From contig OY776119.1 in NCBI GenBank assembly GCA_963675135.1, forward strand, positions 81,027,727 through 81,091,726: a stretch of 64,000 nt of DNA, read 5' to 3'. The position numbers and the translations under genes were made by a program. The stretch comes from Galeopsis tetrahit. Lineage: Eukaryota > Streptophyta > Magnoliopsida > Lamiales > Lamiaceae. Of the stretch, positions 45,301 to 56,770 are shown one piece after another (the first letter of the stretch is position 1; every line of letters begins with the position of its first letter). The notes below the pieces were generated by a model, which did not search any database, had not been told where the DNA came from, and worked only from the letters and a program-made list of their open reading frames with translations.

Positions 45301-46409
45301 TATATGGCCTTCGGCAAGCTCCCCTCGCCTGGTTTGTTCGCTTCAGTGGCTTTCTCAAGACTTTGGGATTTCTGTGCAGCCGAGCAGACCTCTCACTCTT
45401 CTACTTAAGACATGGTAAAGTCACCCTGTATCTCTTGCTTTATGGGGATGACATCATTGTTACAGGGAGCGACCACGATGCTATTCGACGTTTTATTCGC
45501 AGTGTCAATAAGGAATCTGCGATCAAAGATCTTGGTCGCCTCAGCTACTTCCTCGGCCTCGAGGTCACTCACTCGTCGAATGGTCTCTTTCTTAGCCAGG
45601 CGAAGTATGCTTGCGATGTCTTATCTCGGGCTGAGTTACTCGACTCCAAGCATGTCTCCACTCCTCTAGCAGTCGGGGAGTCTTTGGTTAGTACAGGGAC
45701 CCCTTTTGCCGACCACACTCTCTACCGCTCGCTCGTCGGCGCTTTATAGTACTTGACGATCACGCGTCCTGGTCTTTCATATGCTGTCAATCATGTCAGT
45801 CAATTTTTACACTCGCCGACCACCGATCACTTTCTCGTGGTCAAGAGGATCCTCAGATATGTTAAGGGCACTATCAACTATGGACTCTCTTTTGGCCGGA
45901 CAAGTGACTACTCACTCGTTGGTTACTCCGATGCGGATTGGGCACGTTGCACGGAGACTCGTCGCTCCACCTATGGTTATTCTATTTTTCTGGGTGAAAA
46001 TTTAATCTCCTGGAGCGCGAAGAAACAACACACTGTTGCTCGTTCGAGGTGTGATTCCGAGTATAGGGAACTCGCGAACACAGCCCAGGAAATGATTTGG
46101 GTCACTCAACTTCTTCGGGAGCTTGGTCAGCTTCCTTCCTCGGCACCAACACTACTTTGCGACAACAAGAGTGCTTTATTTTGGAGTCAAAACCCAGTTG
46201 CTCATAAACGAGCAAAACACATCGACATTGACTGCCATTTTATTCGTGAATTGGTCTCTTGTGGTCGCCTCATCACCAAGAGTGTCACATCCACTCTTCA
46301 GCTCGCCGACGTCTTCACCAAGAGTCTTCTTCGCCCCAATTTTGAATTGTTACGTTCCAAGCTCTGTGTTCGATTGCATCCACAACATCGCTTAACGGGG
46401 GGGGGGTAA
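42330..46409 (+). pseudogene. Copia gag-pol polyprotein, several frameshifts and stops
   Basis: Order Gag-PR-IN-RT-RNase H, the copia order. Gag (UBN2 type): 'WVALEAAYSHTS', 'LRNQLLSLRR', 'FCALCDQLASIGKPV'. The zinc knuckle near 43120-43165 reads Cys-x2-Phe-x4-His-x4-Cys, so its second Cys has become Phe. Protease: 'WFLDSGSSAHMT'. Integrase: 'WHRRLCHV', 'AFQSDGGTEF', 'CPYTPQQNGRAERK'. RT: 'NIVGSKWVFRTKY', 'QLDVNNAFLHGEL', 'LLLYGDDIIVTGS' (YGDD where YVDD is usual). RNase H: 'YSDADWARC', 'LLCDNKSALFWSQNPV', 'AKHIDIDCHFIRE'. The frame changes near 43115 (C-run), 43550, 43900, 44895 and 45240; a TAG at 45747-45749 interrupts RT ('GAL*YLTITRP'). An early stop follows the presumed start (ATGGCGGCGGCGACATAA near 42325). 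Not functional. Confidence 0.9.
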
Positions 46410-46580
46410 TAGGGAATAATAATATAGGAATAATATATTTTAATTTTAGTCCATATCTTTTGTATTTATCTCTTTGATATGGTTGTTGTATTTACCTTAA
46501 TTATCTCATTGTAAATACTCTTATAAATAGTGAATCATTCCTATCACCTCATTAACGGTGATCACATACCTATTTTCACA
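46407..46580 (+). repeat. Copia 3' LTR
   Basis: Starts TAATAGGGAATAATAATATA, ends ACCTATTTTCACA, followed by TSD TGTAG (46581-46585). Confidence 0.88.
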
Positions 46581-46585
46581 TGTAG

Positions 46586-48634
46586 CATTTAACATAAAAC
46601 ACTTTGACTCGAATTTTATAAACCACGTTTTATGGATTTAGGCAACCTAGTTCATTCAATAAACCAAACAATGATTTGATTTTTATATTCATGTGTGAAA
46701 AATGAAAATAAATCTAGAAGGCTGGAATGAATTTATAAACATAGTAGTTAATATTTGTGCATCCCATCAAATTTCAATCTCCAACATCTCAACCCATCAA
46801 ACAAACACGGTATAGTAGGTGTCAAGATGAAATTGAAACTAGTTATCTATATGACCAATATCCGTCAATGAACCCACCACATAGATGGACTAGTCTTATG
46901 TGAAATATTGCATATATGCATTTCAGTTATTCACACTCACATTCTTTATAAATACACCCACTGACAACTCAACCCACATTTTTTATAAATACACCCACTG
47001 ACAGTTCAATTCACACCCATATTTTTTATAAATACACCCACTAGCAGAAATTGTACTTAGTCGTCTTCTCCGAGCAGTTTTCGGCCAACCTAGGCCGCGG
47101 CCGGATGCTGCAATTTACGACGGCCTTAATCTTTAAATATTTTCTATTTCTTTAAATATTCTTTAATAATTATTATGGATCAAAGTTATTTTATATTACT
47201 ACATGAATAATATATGTTACTATATGTTATAATGTGAGTTACTTAATCAATAAAAATTCTAGAAAAAAATACTACATAAAAGAATCGGTATTACTATATA
47301 AAAAATTATATGTTACTACATACTACAGTTTGAATTACTACATTGAATATGTGTTTGTTACTATATGTAACTTTATCAAATGATTTGCATTACAACATGG
47401 TTATTGTGTTTACTACATGCGATAATATATGTTACTACGTATTATAATGTGAGTTACTACATTAACAAAAACACTAGAAAAAAACGTGTTACTAAATAAA
47501 AGAATTTGTATTATTATATAAAATAGTTTGTGTTATTACTACATAAAATAATGTGTGTTAGTACATATTACAATTTGAATTACTACATTTAATATCCCGC
47601 GTTCGGCAATAAAATAAAAGATAAAAAAAATCACAGAAACTAGTAAAATAAACGGGTTAAATTTTTTTGTCAAAATTAGAACACAAGTGGGTCAGTTGAC
47701 AAATAAATTAAGACTTAACCCAAATGAATTAATTATGGCCCAATAATATATATTTTCAGCCCATTGACTTAATAAGTCAATATTTTGAGCCCATTGACTT
47801 AATAAGTCAATATTTTGAGGCCAATTGACTTAATTGGTCAATATTGCATGCAATATTGCATATAAGTTTTTCTGTGCACATAGATTTATTTACCGTGTTG
47901 TATATGCATTTATATAAATTCCAACAAAAATTCCAAGTTTGTGGCATCTTGTTTTAATTAGGACAATTAAAAAAGAAAAATGCATGCATTTACTTGTCTC
48001 ATGAGACTCGTGTTTTAATATTACACAACTTTTTTTTTTTTGAAAGCATGGAATTAATAATTGAACATAACGGGTATTCAAAAGTTAAAACACGATCCAA
48101 AGTACCCGGAAAAAAGTTAGAAAAATATACTCCTAGATCATAACCTAGAAGCTAGACGCTCCAAAAAATAACACTCTCAATTATAAACTATAAGGTGATG
48201 TTTATTTTTTATTTAAAAAATTAAATTTTGAATTTTAAGATCCTATACATTCGTTTTACTTCGAAATTTAAAAATTAGTTTTAAAATTCACTCAAAATCA
48301 TCTCTATCAAACATATTGATTTGACATACTGTTATATCTATATAATATCATTCTAATCATTATAATATTTTTCAACAATAATATAATAATACTATAATAA
48401 TATAATAAATTCAATCATTACACAATTAATTAATCATTACTCGTACAATATAATCTCACCCAGCAATAATATGATAATACAATTTCATTCAATTTTACAC
48501 ATTGATTTGACGTAAAATTAAAAATTTATACTATTCCAAAACTCAAAAGAAACACACGTAATACTATTCATCAAGATTTTAAAAATCTAAAATTACAAAA
48601 ACCAATTTTCAAAACCACATAAAATTCAAAGTAA
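46586..48634. other. Non-coding spacer with several short repeat arrays
   Basis: No gene. 46937-47045: three copies of 'TTTATAAATACACCCACT'. 47170-47590: degenerate array of GTTACTACAT / ATTACTACATT phrases every 20-35 bp. 47761-47820: 30-bp unit CCATTGACTTAATAAGTCAA plus TATTTTGAGC in two tandem copies with a diverged third; each holds a near-palindrome around TTGACTTA. The rest is AT-rich. Confidence 0.55.
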
Positions 48635-48649
48635 ACAACACCTAATGAA
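48635..48649. repeat. LINE B target-site duplication, 5' copy
   Basis: ACAACACCTAATGAA, identical to 54992-55006 (match extends two more A's on the left, which merge with the poly-A at the other end). Confidence 0.9.
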
Positions 48650-49160
48650 TGAATTACTTCCTACCGCTCCTCTTGTTCTTTCTTTCTCTAGAAACACAAT
48701 TGTGAGGCTTTCTTAAAAACTTTATGTGAGGTTTTTACTATTGTTTTTCTTTTTCTATTAGTTTTTTCTCCACTGCGATTGTCTGTTCGGATTTCTTCCA
48801 CAAAATCTTTTTCTTGGTTTGTGCACATTTGTTAATCATTTGGTTTCTTGGGTTCTACAATTTTGGCGTCTGGGATTACGAGCGTGCTCCTTACACTGCT
48901 GGTTATTGGGGGTCGTTTTTGAGGCTCTTGGTTTTCTTCTTGATTTTGTGAAAACAACTATGGGGATTGGTCGGTTTATGCGTGTGATTAATGGGTTTCT
49001 TGGTGCCAGCTTTCTCCAACTCTCTCTCTCTTGCACGCTGGTTTCGAAAATCAAGGGGCTAGTATTGGTGTTTTGTTGCCTATATAAACTGGGTTATGTC
49101 ACCGGATGGAGTCATTCTACACATCTTCTACTTCTCTCACTTGAAATTGAGGTTCTCACT

Positions 49161-50702
49161 ATGGCAGAAAATATTCAGAAAGCTTTTGAGAGTTTCTCTC
49201 TTGCTGAACATGAAACCACTAACATTGTGGTTCAGCAAACAGAAATAGTCACTCCCAAAAATGTGTTGGCTCTAAGGTTTGTGGCTCGGCGAAAGATCTC
49301 TCCACCGGAGTTGAAAACTCTTCTTCAAAGGGTGTGGTCTCTCAAACATCTCTTAACTGTTTCTGCTGTTGGTATGGGTATATTTCTTCTTGATTTTGCA
49401 GATGCGGTGGAAATGAAGAAAGCCTTGCATGGTCAGCCATGGAACATTCGGAGATCCCTGGTGGTCTTAAAAATGCTGCAAGGACATGATCGTCCCTCTA
49501 CTCTGAATTTGGTGCATGTGCCTTTTTGGGTGCAGATACATGGGCTACAATTCAACACGATGTCCAAACAGATTGGGCTACGAGCAGGTAGCATAATGGG
49601 TGAGGTTCTGGATGTGCAGACTGTTAAGGAGAATGAGGCATGCGGTGAGTTTCTGAGAGTTCGAGTTGTTATTGATGTTTCTAAACCTTTGTGCCGCTGT
49701 TTTTTTCTTACTGTTGAGCAAGGAAAGCTTGCTGCGGTTTTCCGATATGAACGTCTTTCGGATATTTGCTATTTATGTGGTCACCTTGATCATGTGGAAA
49801 AAGAATGTGCTTTGGCTATGGATCAAACGGATGCATGGTGTTCCACACATAGGTTTTTCCCTGAATGGTTGCAGGCAGATCACCCTATTGGACCATCTGA
49901 GGAGGACATGCAAGGATTCCTGACTCTAGTAGCAGGTGGTGTGGAGGATCGTCCTCGACATCGGGAGACTCAGGAGAATGGTGGATAGGAGCAGGCTACT
50001 TTGGATGGGGAGGCAAGAAGGAAGGAGAAAGGGAAGGGTGTGATGATTGAAGATGATATAGATCATCTGAATCTTAACATGGGCCCAAGTGTTGGGAGAA
50101 AGGTTTATCGTTTTGCTGACTTGATGGCCCAAGAAGGATGCAGTCGGAGGTTCGAGTCTGGTGGAGGCCCAAGTAAAGGGCATCGATGGGATTCGGTCTC
50201 GGGTATGTTTTTGGAACCTTTATCCTTTGTTGTTCCATCTCATTTTGAGTACAGGTTGTTCAAGCTTCCTCTCTGGGGCAAGGATAATGGGATGGATTAC
50301 CGTATAGTCCATCATGTTGGGAGAAATTTTCGGGCATACGACTTTGATGAATTTGTGGAAATCATTCGGCAAGGAGAAACTCCATATATCCCTGTTTTTG
50401 AAGACCTTCTTAGAACTGTTTCAGAAGATGGTGGTACGTGTGGAAAACGACATGCAAGGGGGGATTCTTTTGACTCTGATTCTGATTCATTGTTCAGTTC
50501 AACTACTCCATGCAAGAAGAGGTGTTTTCAGGATCGAGATCATGGATGCAAGGAACAGGAGGTGTGGGGAGAATTTGAAAGCAGGAATCGGGATGAGGAG
50601 GATTTGAAGAGAGCGAAGTTTCTGGCTGAGGAGCTTGGTGCTGAAATTAAGACTGGTGGTAAGGCGGAGACCGACTCGACTCGGCTCTGCCATGATGAAT
50701 GA
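49161..50702 (+). pseudogene. LINE B ORF1: DUF4283 and CCHC zinc-knuckle protein, one in-frame stop
   Basis: ORF1 proteins of this class coat LINE RNA. Start chosen at ATG 49161 (MAENIQKAFESFSLAE), the usual start of this family; the open frame upstream is leader. DUF4283: 'ALRFVARRKISPPELKTLL', 'FADAVEMKKALHGQPWNI', 'VPFWVQIHGLQFNTMSKQ'. The zinc knuckle is 'CYLCGHLDHVEKECAL' (C-x2-C-x4-H-x4-C). A TAG at 49986-49988 splits the frame; the same frame continues from there to TGA at 50700-50702 with a conserved-looking C-terminal region ('HVGRNFRAYDFDEFVEIIRQ') and a Ser/Asp stretch. The final TGA overlaps the ATG of ORF2 as ATGA. Confidence 0.85.
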
Positions 50703-53700
50703 GTGTTATATGTTGGAACGCACGAGGTATCAGTAGCTCTCGTGCGTTCAGTTTCCTTAAGAATCTTGTTGTTTCTTTTAGGCCGTCTCTTTTGTTCATT
50801 AGCGAATCTAAATGCACCAAATCAAGGGTTGAAGCCCTTATGATTATGTTAGGTTTTTCTTCTGCTTTTAATGTAGATTGTCAGGGTTTGTCTGGAGGCT
50901 TATGCCTATTTTGGAATGAATGGATGGTGCATCTTTTGTCTTACTCTTTGGGACACATTGATTGTTACATTAATGACTCTTCTCAGTGTTGGCGTTTTAC
51001 GGGTTTTTATGGTAATCCCAACTTGTTGCTTCGTCAGCATTCGTGGACGCTTCTTAAACGCCTTAAGCACCAAAACTTTTCAGGACACTTACCATGGTTA
51101 GTTGGGGGGGGGGGATTTTAATGAGGTGTTGTATCATCATGAAAAAAAGGGGGGAGATCCAATTCATCTTCATCGCTTGGTTCAATTTCAGGATACATTG
51201 GGTCATAATAATCTTAAGCCATTAAAGTCTAGTGGTCCTAAATTCACTTGGATTAACAAAAGGAAGGGCAATGCACTTATTAAAGAATGTTTGGATCGTT
51301 TTGTTGCTAATGATGATTGGCTAACATTGTTTCCACTATACTCAGTAAAGGCTCTAGATTTTTCAGGATCGGATCATCACCCCATCTTGCTTAAAATTGT
51401 GCACTCCCCTGCCCCATGCCGGGAACACAATACTAAGGCTTTTCGGTTTGAGAATCATTGGCTTAAAGAGCCTGATTTTAAGCAAATTATTTCTCAAACT
51501 GGTATGAAAACTGGGAATTTAAACAATATGGATAGCATTCTTGAATCTTTTAGGACTTCGTTATCTGTGTGGGATAAGAAAAAAGGGGGTTCTGTGCATT
51601 CAAGATTGAAAGCTGTGACTGCTAAGATGAATAATGAACTAACAGATGATAACATGGAGCCTAATTTTGCAAGGGTTGAATCTCTGGAGAAAGAATTCCT
51701 TAAGCTCCAATCACAACAGGAAATTTACTGGAAGCAACGAGCTAGAGTTGATTGGCTTCGTGAAGGGGATCGCAATACGAAATTTTTTCATTCAAGGGCG
51801 ACTTCTCGAAGAACGAGGAATTTCATTCGAACTATTTTGAATGATGAGGGTGTGGAACTTAAAACAACTCAGGACATTTCACATTGTTTTGTGAAATCTT
51901 ATCAGGATTTGTTCACATCTTCTGACCCTGGGGAAGCAGATATTCAGAATGCCACTAGTGCTATTTCTTGTTCGATTTCCGCATAAGTTGCTTCTCTTAT
52001 GGATGCACCTTTTACTAAGGGAGAAATTGATAAAGTTGTTGGTGACATTAGCCCATGGAAGGCTCCTGCGCCGGATGGATTTCTAGCATCTTTTTATCAA
52101 TCAAACTGGTCAGATATTGGTGGCAATATTTCTAACATTATGCTGGATGTTTTGAATTGGGACAGTCCGTTGGAGAATTGGAACAAAACTATTATAGCCC
52201 TCATCCCAAAAGTTAAAAGTCCTTCAAAGGTGATACATTTTCGACCTACCAGTCTCTGTAATGTGAGTTATAGGATATTAGCGCGGGCCATTACCAACAG
52301 GCTGAAAGGCTTTATGAACGAAATTATTGATCCTTTTCAAAGTGCTTTCATCCCCGACAGACTTATCACTGATAATGCCTTTGTTGCTTATGAGGTTATG
52401 CACTGGATTAAGTCTTCGAAAAGTAAGGAGGGTTATGCTGCTTTGAAACTTGATATGAGCAAGGCATATGATAGGGTTGAATGGCCTTTTTTGAAAGCTT
52501 TTTTTTTTTTTTAATGGAAGTTAAATACCCATCCCTTTTTTTCCCCTCCCCATGACTCGAACCCAGGACCTAAGGCCTAGGTAGTGGTGCTCTAACCACT
52601 TGAGCTATCCCACTTTGTCGCCTTTTTTGAAAGCTGCTAAGCTTAAATTAGGGTTTTCTCATAAATGGGTCTCGCTCATTATTAAATGTATCTCCTCTGT
52701 CCAATATCAGATCAAAATTAATGGAGAATTGTCATCTTCTTTTTCTCCATCTAGAGGGCTTCGTCAAGGAGATCCGTTATCGCCATATCTCTTTGCTATG
52801 TGTGATCAATGCCTATCGTCCATGATCTCCCAAAGCATAGTTTTGAGGAACTTTCAAGGGGTCAAAGTTGCTAGGTCTGCTCCTGTTCTATCTCATTTAT
52901 TTTTTGCCGATGATAGTCTTATCTTTCTTAAAGCTACTCCATCAAACAGTTTCATCCTGAAAAAGAATTTTTATTTATATGAGAGAGCTTCGGGTCAATT
53001 GGTGAATTTTGATAAGTCAGCTATCTCTTTTAGTCCCTATACTAGAGCTGAGAATCGGGAACGAGTTGCAAATACTTTGGGGGTTAAGAGGACGCAAGGC
53101 CATTGTATTTATCTTGGTCTTCCCACTTTTTCTATCATAGCTAAACGCCTTCAGTTTGGTTATCTGGTAGATCGATTGCGTCAGAAGATTAACTCTTGGA
53201 ATCATAGGTTTTTTTCAGAAGGAGGTAAGGAGGTTCTCATCAAAGCTGTTCTTCAAGCTATTCCTTCATATGCCATGTCTTGTTTCCGTATTCCCACTTC
53301 CATTTGTTCTGAATTGGAAAGTTTAATGGCTAAATTTTGGTGGGGTGGGAGCCTGAATGGTAATAAGATTCATTGGACTAAATGGCGAGAATTGTGTCGT
53401 CCAAAGGAGGAAGGAGGACTGGGATTCAGAAGCATGACCCTTTTCAACAAAGCCATGCTAGCCAAGCATGTATGGAGGATGATTAGCCAACCTGACACGT
53501 TGATGAGTAAAATTTTTAAGGCCAGATATTTTAAGAATATGGATTGCCTTGATGCAGGCCTTGGCTCGAATCCATCCTTTGTGTGGCGATCAATTATGTG
53601 GAGCCGGGATATTATTGATGCTGGGTGTCGATGGAGGATAGGAAATGGGGAAAAATTCGTATTTTTAAAGATAGGTGGATTAGAAATACGGAGACGGGGC

Positions 53701-54942
53701 TTCCAAAATCAAAGATGGTAAGTGCTTCACCAGTCAAGCGTTTTATTGCAAGGGATTACAGGTGGGATGTGGACTTAATTCAACAGGTTTTTCCCCCATA
53801 TGAAGCACAGACTATCCTTGAAACACTCCTTCATGGAATTGGGAAAGAAGACAACCTCTTCTGGCCAGGCAATGTGACGGGCAATTACTCAGTAGCAGAG
53901 AGGTATCATTTTGCTCGGAAAAATGAATGGAAGGAGCAGCAAAAGGACAAGGAAGGGCCTTCGGATAATTGCTCTAATGCACGCATCTTCAAAACGGTTT
54001 GGAAATTAATGATTCCACCTAAAGTTCGTATCTTTGGATGGAAAATGATTCAAGAAATAGTGGCCTCAGAGGGTAATTTGGCTCGACATCATGTTCCTAT
54101 AAATCCAGCTTGTTCAAACTGTGGTTATTCTTATGCCGACACAATGCATGTCCTGTTTTGGTGTCCACAAGCGAAGGCCATATGGAAGAAACAGAGGCTG
54201 TGGCAACATCTTAAAGCTTCGGCTAGTGGGTATGTTATTGATTTCCTTTTTAAATTGATGAATATATTTGACAAGCATGATTTGGAGATCTTTTTTGTTA
54301 TTGCTTGGGCAATTTGGAAAAATAGATGTCAATGGATTCATAAGAAAGGGAAGCACAGGACTGTGAGGGATGGTTTTATGGATGTGCAATGGGCTTTAGA
54401 TTATTTGAGTGATTTATCAAATACTAAAGGTCTGGGTTTTTAAAAACAATCTCTCGGGACCAATGATATGTGCGCATCCATAGATGGTTATGATTTGTCT
54501 TTTTACAGATGCGGCATACAATGAGAAAAAGAATTATTATGCGGTTGGGTATGCTTTGATTAAGGCTAATAATATTGTGGTTATGGCGGGTTACAAAGTC
54601 ATTGATCATCCGGGATCGGTATTGGCAGCTGAGCTTTTGGCTATACAGATTGGTATAGAAGCTTGCTTGAAGGGAAACCTCAGTATTAAAAGAATTTGTT
54701 CAGATTCTTCGACAGCTATTGGTGCAATTAGAGCTGAGGTTCAGTTGGATGGTTATGAGAGTGAAGTTGTTAAAACTATTCGAAATAAGCTAAGATCAAT
54801 CCTAGTGTGGGATTATCAGCATGTGCATCGAAACGAGAATGTGTTTGCACACAGTTTGGCTCAGAAAGCTTTCATCTCTTCAGGTCCTCATGATTGGATT
54901 GGAGAAGATAATATTAAATTCTACAAGGAAAAGTGGATGTAA
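50699..54942 (+). pseudogene. LINE B ORF2: endonuclease, reverse transcriptase, RNase H; interrupted
   Basis: Starts MSVICWNARGISSSRAF at 50699, overlapping ORF1 by 4 nt. Endonuclease (APE type): 'FISESKCT', 'GDFNEVLYHHEK', 'FSGSDHHPILL'. RT: 'PWKAPAPDGFLASFYQ', 'IALIPKV', 'FRPTSLCNVSYRI', 'LKLDMSKAYDRVEW', 'SRGLRQGDPLSPYLF', 'LFFADDSLIFLKA'. zf-RVT near 54110: 'CSNCGYSYADTMHVLFWC'. RNase H: 'CLFTDAAYNEKKNYYAVGYA', 'AELLAIQIGIEA', 'ICSDSSTAIGAI', 'HVHRNENVFAHSLAQKA'. Lesions: frameshift in the G-run at about 51104-51115; TAA at 51984; SINE insertion at 52500; frameshift near 53650 (A-run); frame change and TAG near 54440-54483. With the SINE and one TSD copy removed the frame is restored across the insertion (136 nt = 1 mod 3, matching the frame change). 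Confidence 0.9.
52500..52620 (-). mobile_element. tRNA-derived SINE nested in LINE B, minus strand
   Basis: 121 bp flanked by a perfect 15-bp TSD CCTTTTTTGAAAGCT (52485-52499 and 52621-52635). On the minus strand it begins CGACAAAGTGGGATAGCTCA, with A box TAGCTCAAGTGGTTAGAGC and B box GGTTCGAGTC, then a short unrelated body and a poly-A tail (the T-run at 52500-52512). A/B boxes are the RNA polymerase III promoter of tRNA-derived SINEs. It splits the RT domain of LINE B right after 'AYDRVEWPF'. Confidence 0.92.
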
Positions 54943-54991
54943 TAGGTTTTCCTTGTTTGTTGGTTTCCTCAAAAAAAAAAAAAAAAAAAAA

Positions 54992-55006
54992 ACAACACCT
55001 AATGAA
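54992..55006. repeat. LINE B target-site duplication, 3' copy
   Basis: ACAACACCTAATGAA after the poly-A tail; identical to 48635-48649. Confidence 0.9.
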
Positions 55007-55294
55007 AATAACCGAATATGGCATAGAAGTGAGTTTTCAAACCATTTTCATGATTGACAAAACTGTTGTCATCGATAAATGGTCTGTAAAAGTATATTTA
55101 TAAATTAAATATGTTTGAGAAGTTAACATCACACTGAATAAAAATGGTAGGTAAAAGTAAAGTTATTGCAATTTTTTATTGTTTAGTTTTTGAATTATGA
55201 AGTAATTAATGTATTAAATATGCAATGCTCATGACACAATATTAATAAATTTATGGCCAAATTTTTTTATTGTTAAGTTTAAATTACGAGGGAA

Positions 55295-55870
55295 CACTAC
55301 AAAAAAGAGGTGTTTTACCGACAGAAATGCGACGGATATTCAGTCGGTATTGGCTCTTGCCGACGGATTTCATCCGTCGTCAATGGATCGGTCGGTATGG
55401 TTTACCGACGGAAAATATGATTCCGTCGGTATGTGGCGACGGATTCCCAACGGTTTCTGCCCGTCGCCAGTACCGACGGATTCAATTCCGTCGGCATTCA
55501 AACCAACCCGTTTTCAAACCGGGTCGCCAGTACCGACGGATTCAATTCCGTCGGCATTCAAACCAACCCGTTTTCAAACCGGGTCGCCAGTACCGACGGA
55601 TTCAATTCCGTCGGCATTAAAACCAACCCGTTTTCAAACCGGGTCAAGATTCCGTCGGTAGAGCCGTCGGTATATTTTGGACATAAAATTTATTCTTTTA
55701 AAAAACATAAAATAGTCCGTCGGTTCGTCCGTCGGCATTATCGACGCTAAATCGACGGAATTTTCCGTCAGTAAGTACCAAAATTTTTTTTAAAAAATGT
55801 ATATTCCGTCGGCCCGTCCGTCGGCATTACCGACGCTAAACCGACGGAATATTCCGTCGGTAAGCACAAA
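55295..55870. repeat. CACTA 2 TIR, subterminal repeats and a 60-bp x3 array
   Basis: Subterminal CCGTCGG motifs in both orientations. At 55464-55645 a 60-bp unit (GTCGCCAGTACCGACGGATT ... CGTTTTCAAACCGG) is present three times in tandem with almost no differences; the unit length is a multiple of three, which creates false repeated open frames. Confidence 0.9.
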
Positions 55871-56077
55871 ATTTTTTTTTAAAAAAATTATTTGTGATCG
55901 GGATCCGACCCGGGTCCTACTATGACCGACCCGATCAAAATTGCATTAATTCATTCCAAAGAGAAGCCTAATGGGATTTTTTAAATTAAGCACGATAGAA
56001 AGAAATGAAGAACATCAAGTTAAATAATTCAATACACAAATCTACATTAGATCCAACAGAATAAACAAAATCGAACT

Positions 56078-56289
56078 CAGTTGGGTGACATATCTTTGTA
56101 TCGACCACCGTGCCAAACAAAAAAACGCTAGTGAGAAAAAAAGAAGAGGTTACTAAATTGCTGAAATCAAAATTTATACCATGCTTAATATTGCCATTCC
56201 AGCTGTCCCCGTGTTTTGCAGGAAAGAGACGAGTGTGATGTCTCTTTTGTTAGGCATGGTGGTCGATACAAAGATATGTCACCCAACTG
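56078..56289. ncRNA. Candidate long hairpin (37-bp arms, 138-nt loop) in CACTA 2
   Basis: 56078-56114 (starting CAGTTGGGTGACATATCTTT) and 56253-56289 are inverted copies with 36 of 37 bases matching. Arm identity far exceeds that of the surrounding sequence. This could be a small-RNA precursor, or the TIRs of a small inserted element; no TSD is obvious. No expression evidence can be drawn from sequence alone. Confidence 0.45.
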
Positions 56290-56658
56290 AAAGGCATATA
56301 ATTTTCCTCTATTGAAAGGCAGGCCTGAAAATCACCAATTTGCTAGGTAAAGAAAATACATAATAATTTCTTTCAAAGAAAGGTAAAGACAGAACAAAAA
56401 TAAATAAAAAACCTTTCGTATAGCGTTAAACTGTAGAAGGCCAACTCCATCGCCGACTCCATCCCTGCCATTTCAAAATCAATTTACCATAGGGGAAACA
56501 TAAAGAAACATTGTTCTTAAAGCTAACCTGTAAAATATTATCTGCTCTGGTTTCCGGCCAGTGGAATTGTAGAAGGCCAAAAATTCGAGCAACGGACGGC
56601 GAGGGAGAGGCGACGGCAACAGCCGCGTTCATTAAGAAGGGTGGGGGTGGGGGAGAGG

Positions 56659-56700
<42 letters not shown>

Positions 56701-56770
56701 ATAAGAAGGTGGAGGTGGGGGGAAATAACGTGTGAAATGAGAGAAAGTTACATTTATATTCGGAAATTCC

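Larger units (their letters stand above)
42079..46580 (+). mobile_element. Ty1/copia retrotransposon, complete at both ends, decayed
   Basis: 4.5 kb, LTRs 42079-42251 (173 bp) and 46407-46580 (174 bp), 5-bp TSD TGTAG. LTRs differ at about eight positions including one indel, so the insertion is moderately old. The primer-binding site TGATATCAG directly follows the left LTR and resembles the initiator-Met tRNA complement (TGGTATCAG). The polypurine tract is the G-run at 46397-46406. The termini are TA...CA and not the standard TG...CA. Very short LTRs and one Gag-Pol frame suggest a compact copia lineage. Confidence 0.92.
48650..54991 (+). mobile_element. L1-type LINE B with RNase H, full length, plus strand
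   Basis: 6.3-kb LINE with a ~15-bp TSD, a 5' leader (48650-49160), ORF1 (49161-50702), ORF2 (50699-54942) and a poly-A tail of about 22 A's (54970-54991). ORF1 is the DUF4283/zinc-knuckle type; ORF2 has endonuclease, reverse transcriptase, zf-RVT and RNase H domains. It carries a SINE in opposite orientation at 52500-52620. Several stops and frameshifts make it inactive as written, but overall decay is light. Confidence 0.93.

Noticed and set aside
52500..52620. Genuine tRNA gene
   Set aside because: A and B boxes are present but there is no acceptor-stem pairing, and poly-A tail plus TSD show a SINE.
55270..55750. Repeated-peptide proteins in three frames
   Set aside because: Produced by the 60-bp tandem array, whose unit is a multiple of three; present in all forward frames, no codon signal.
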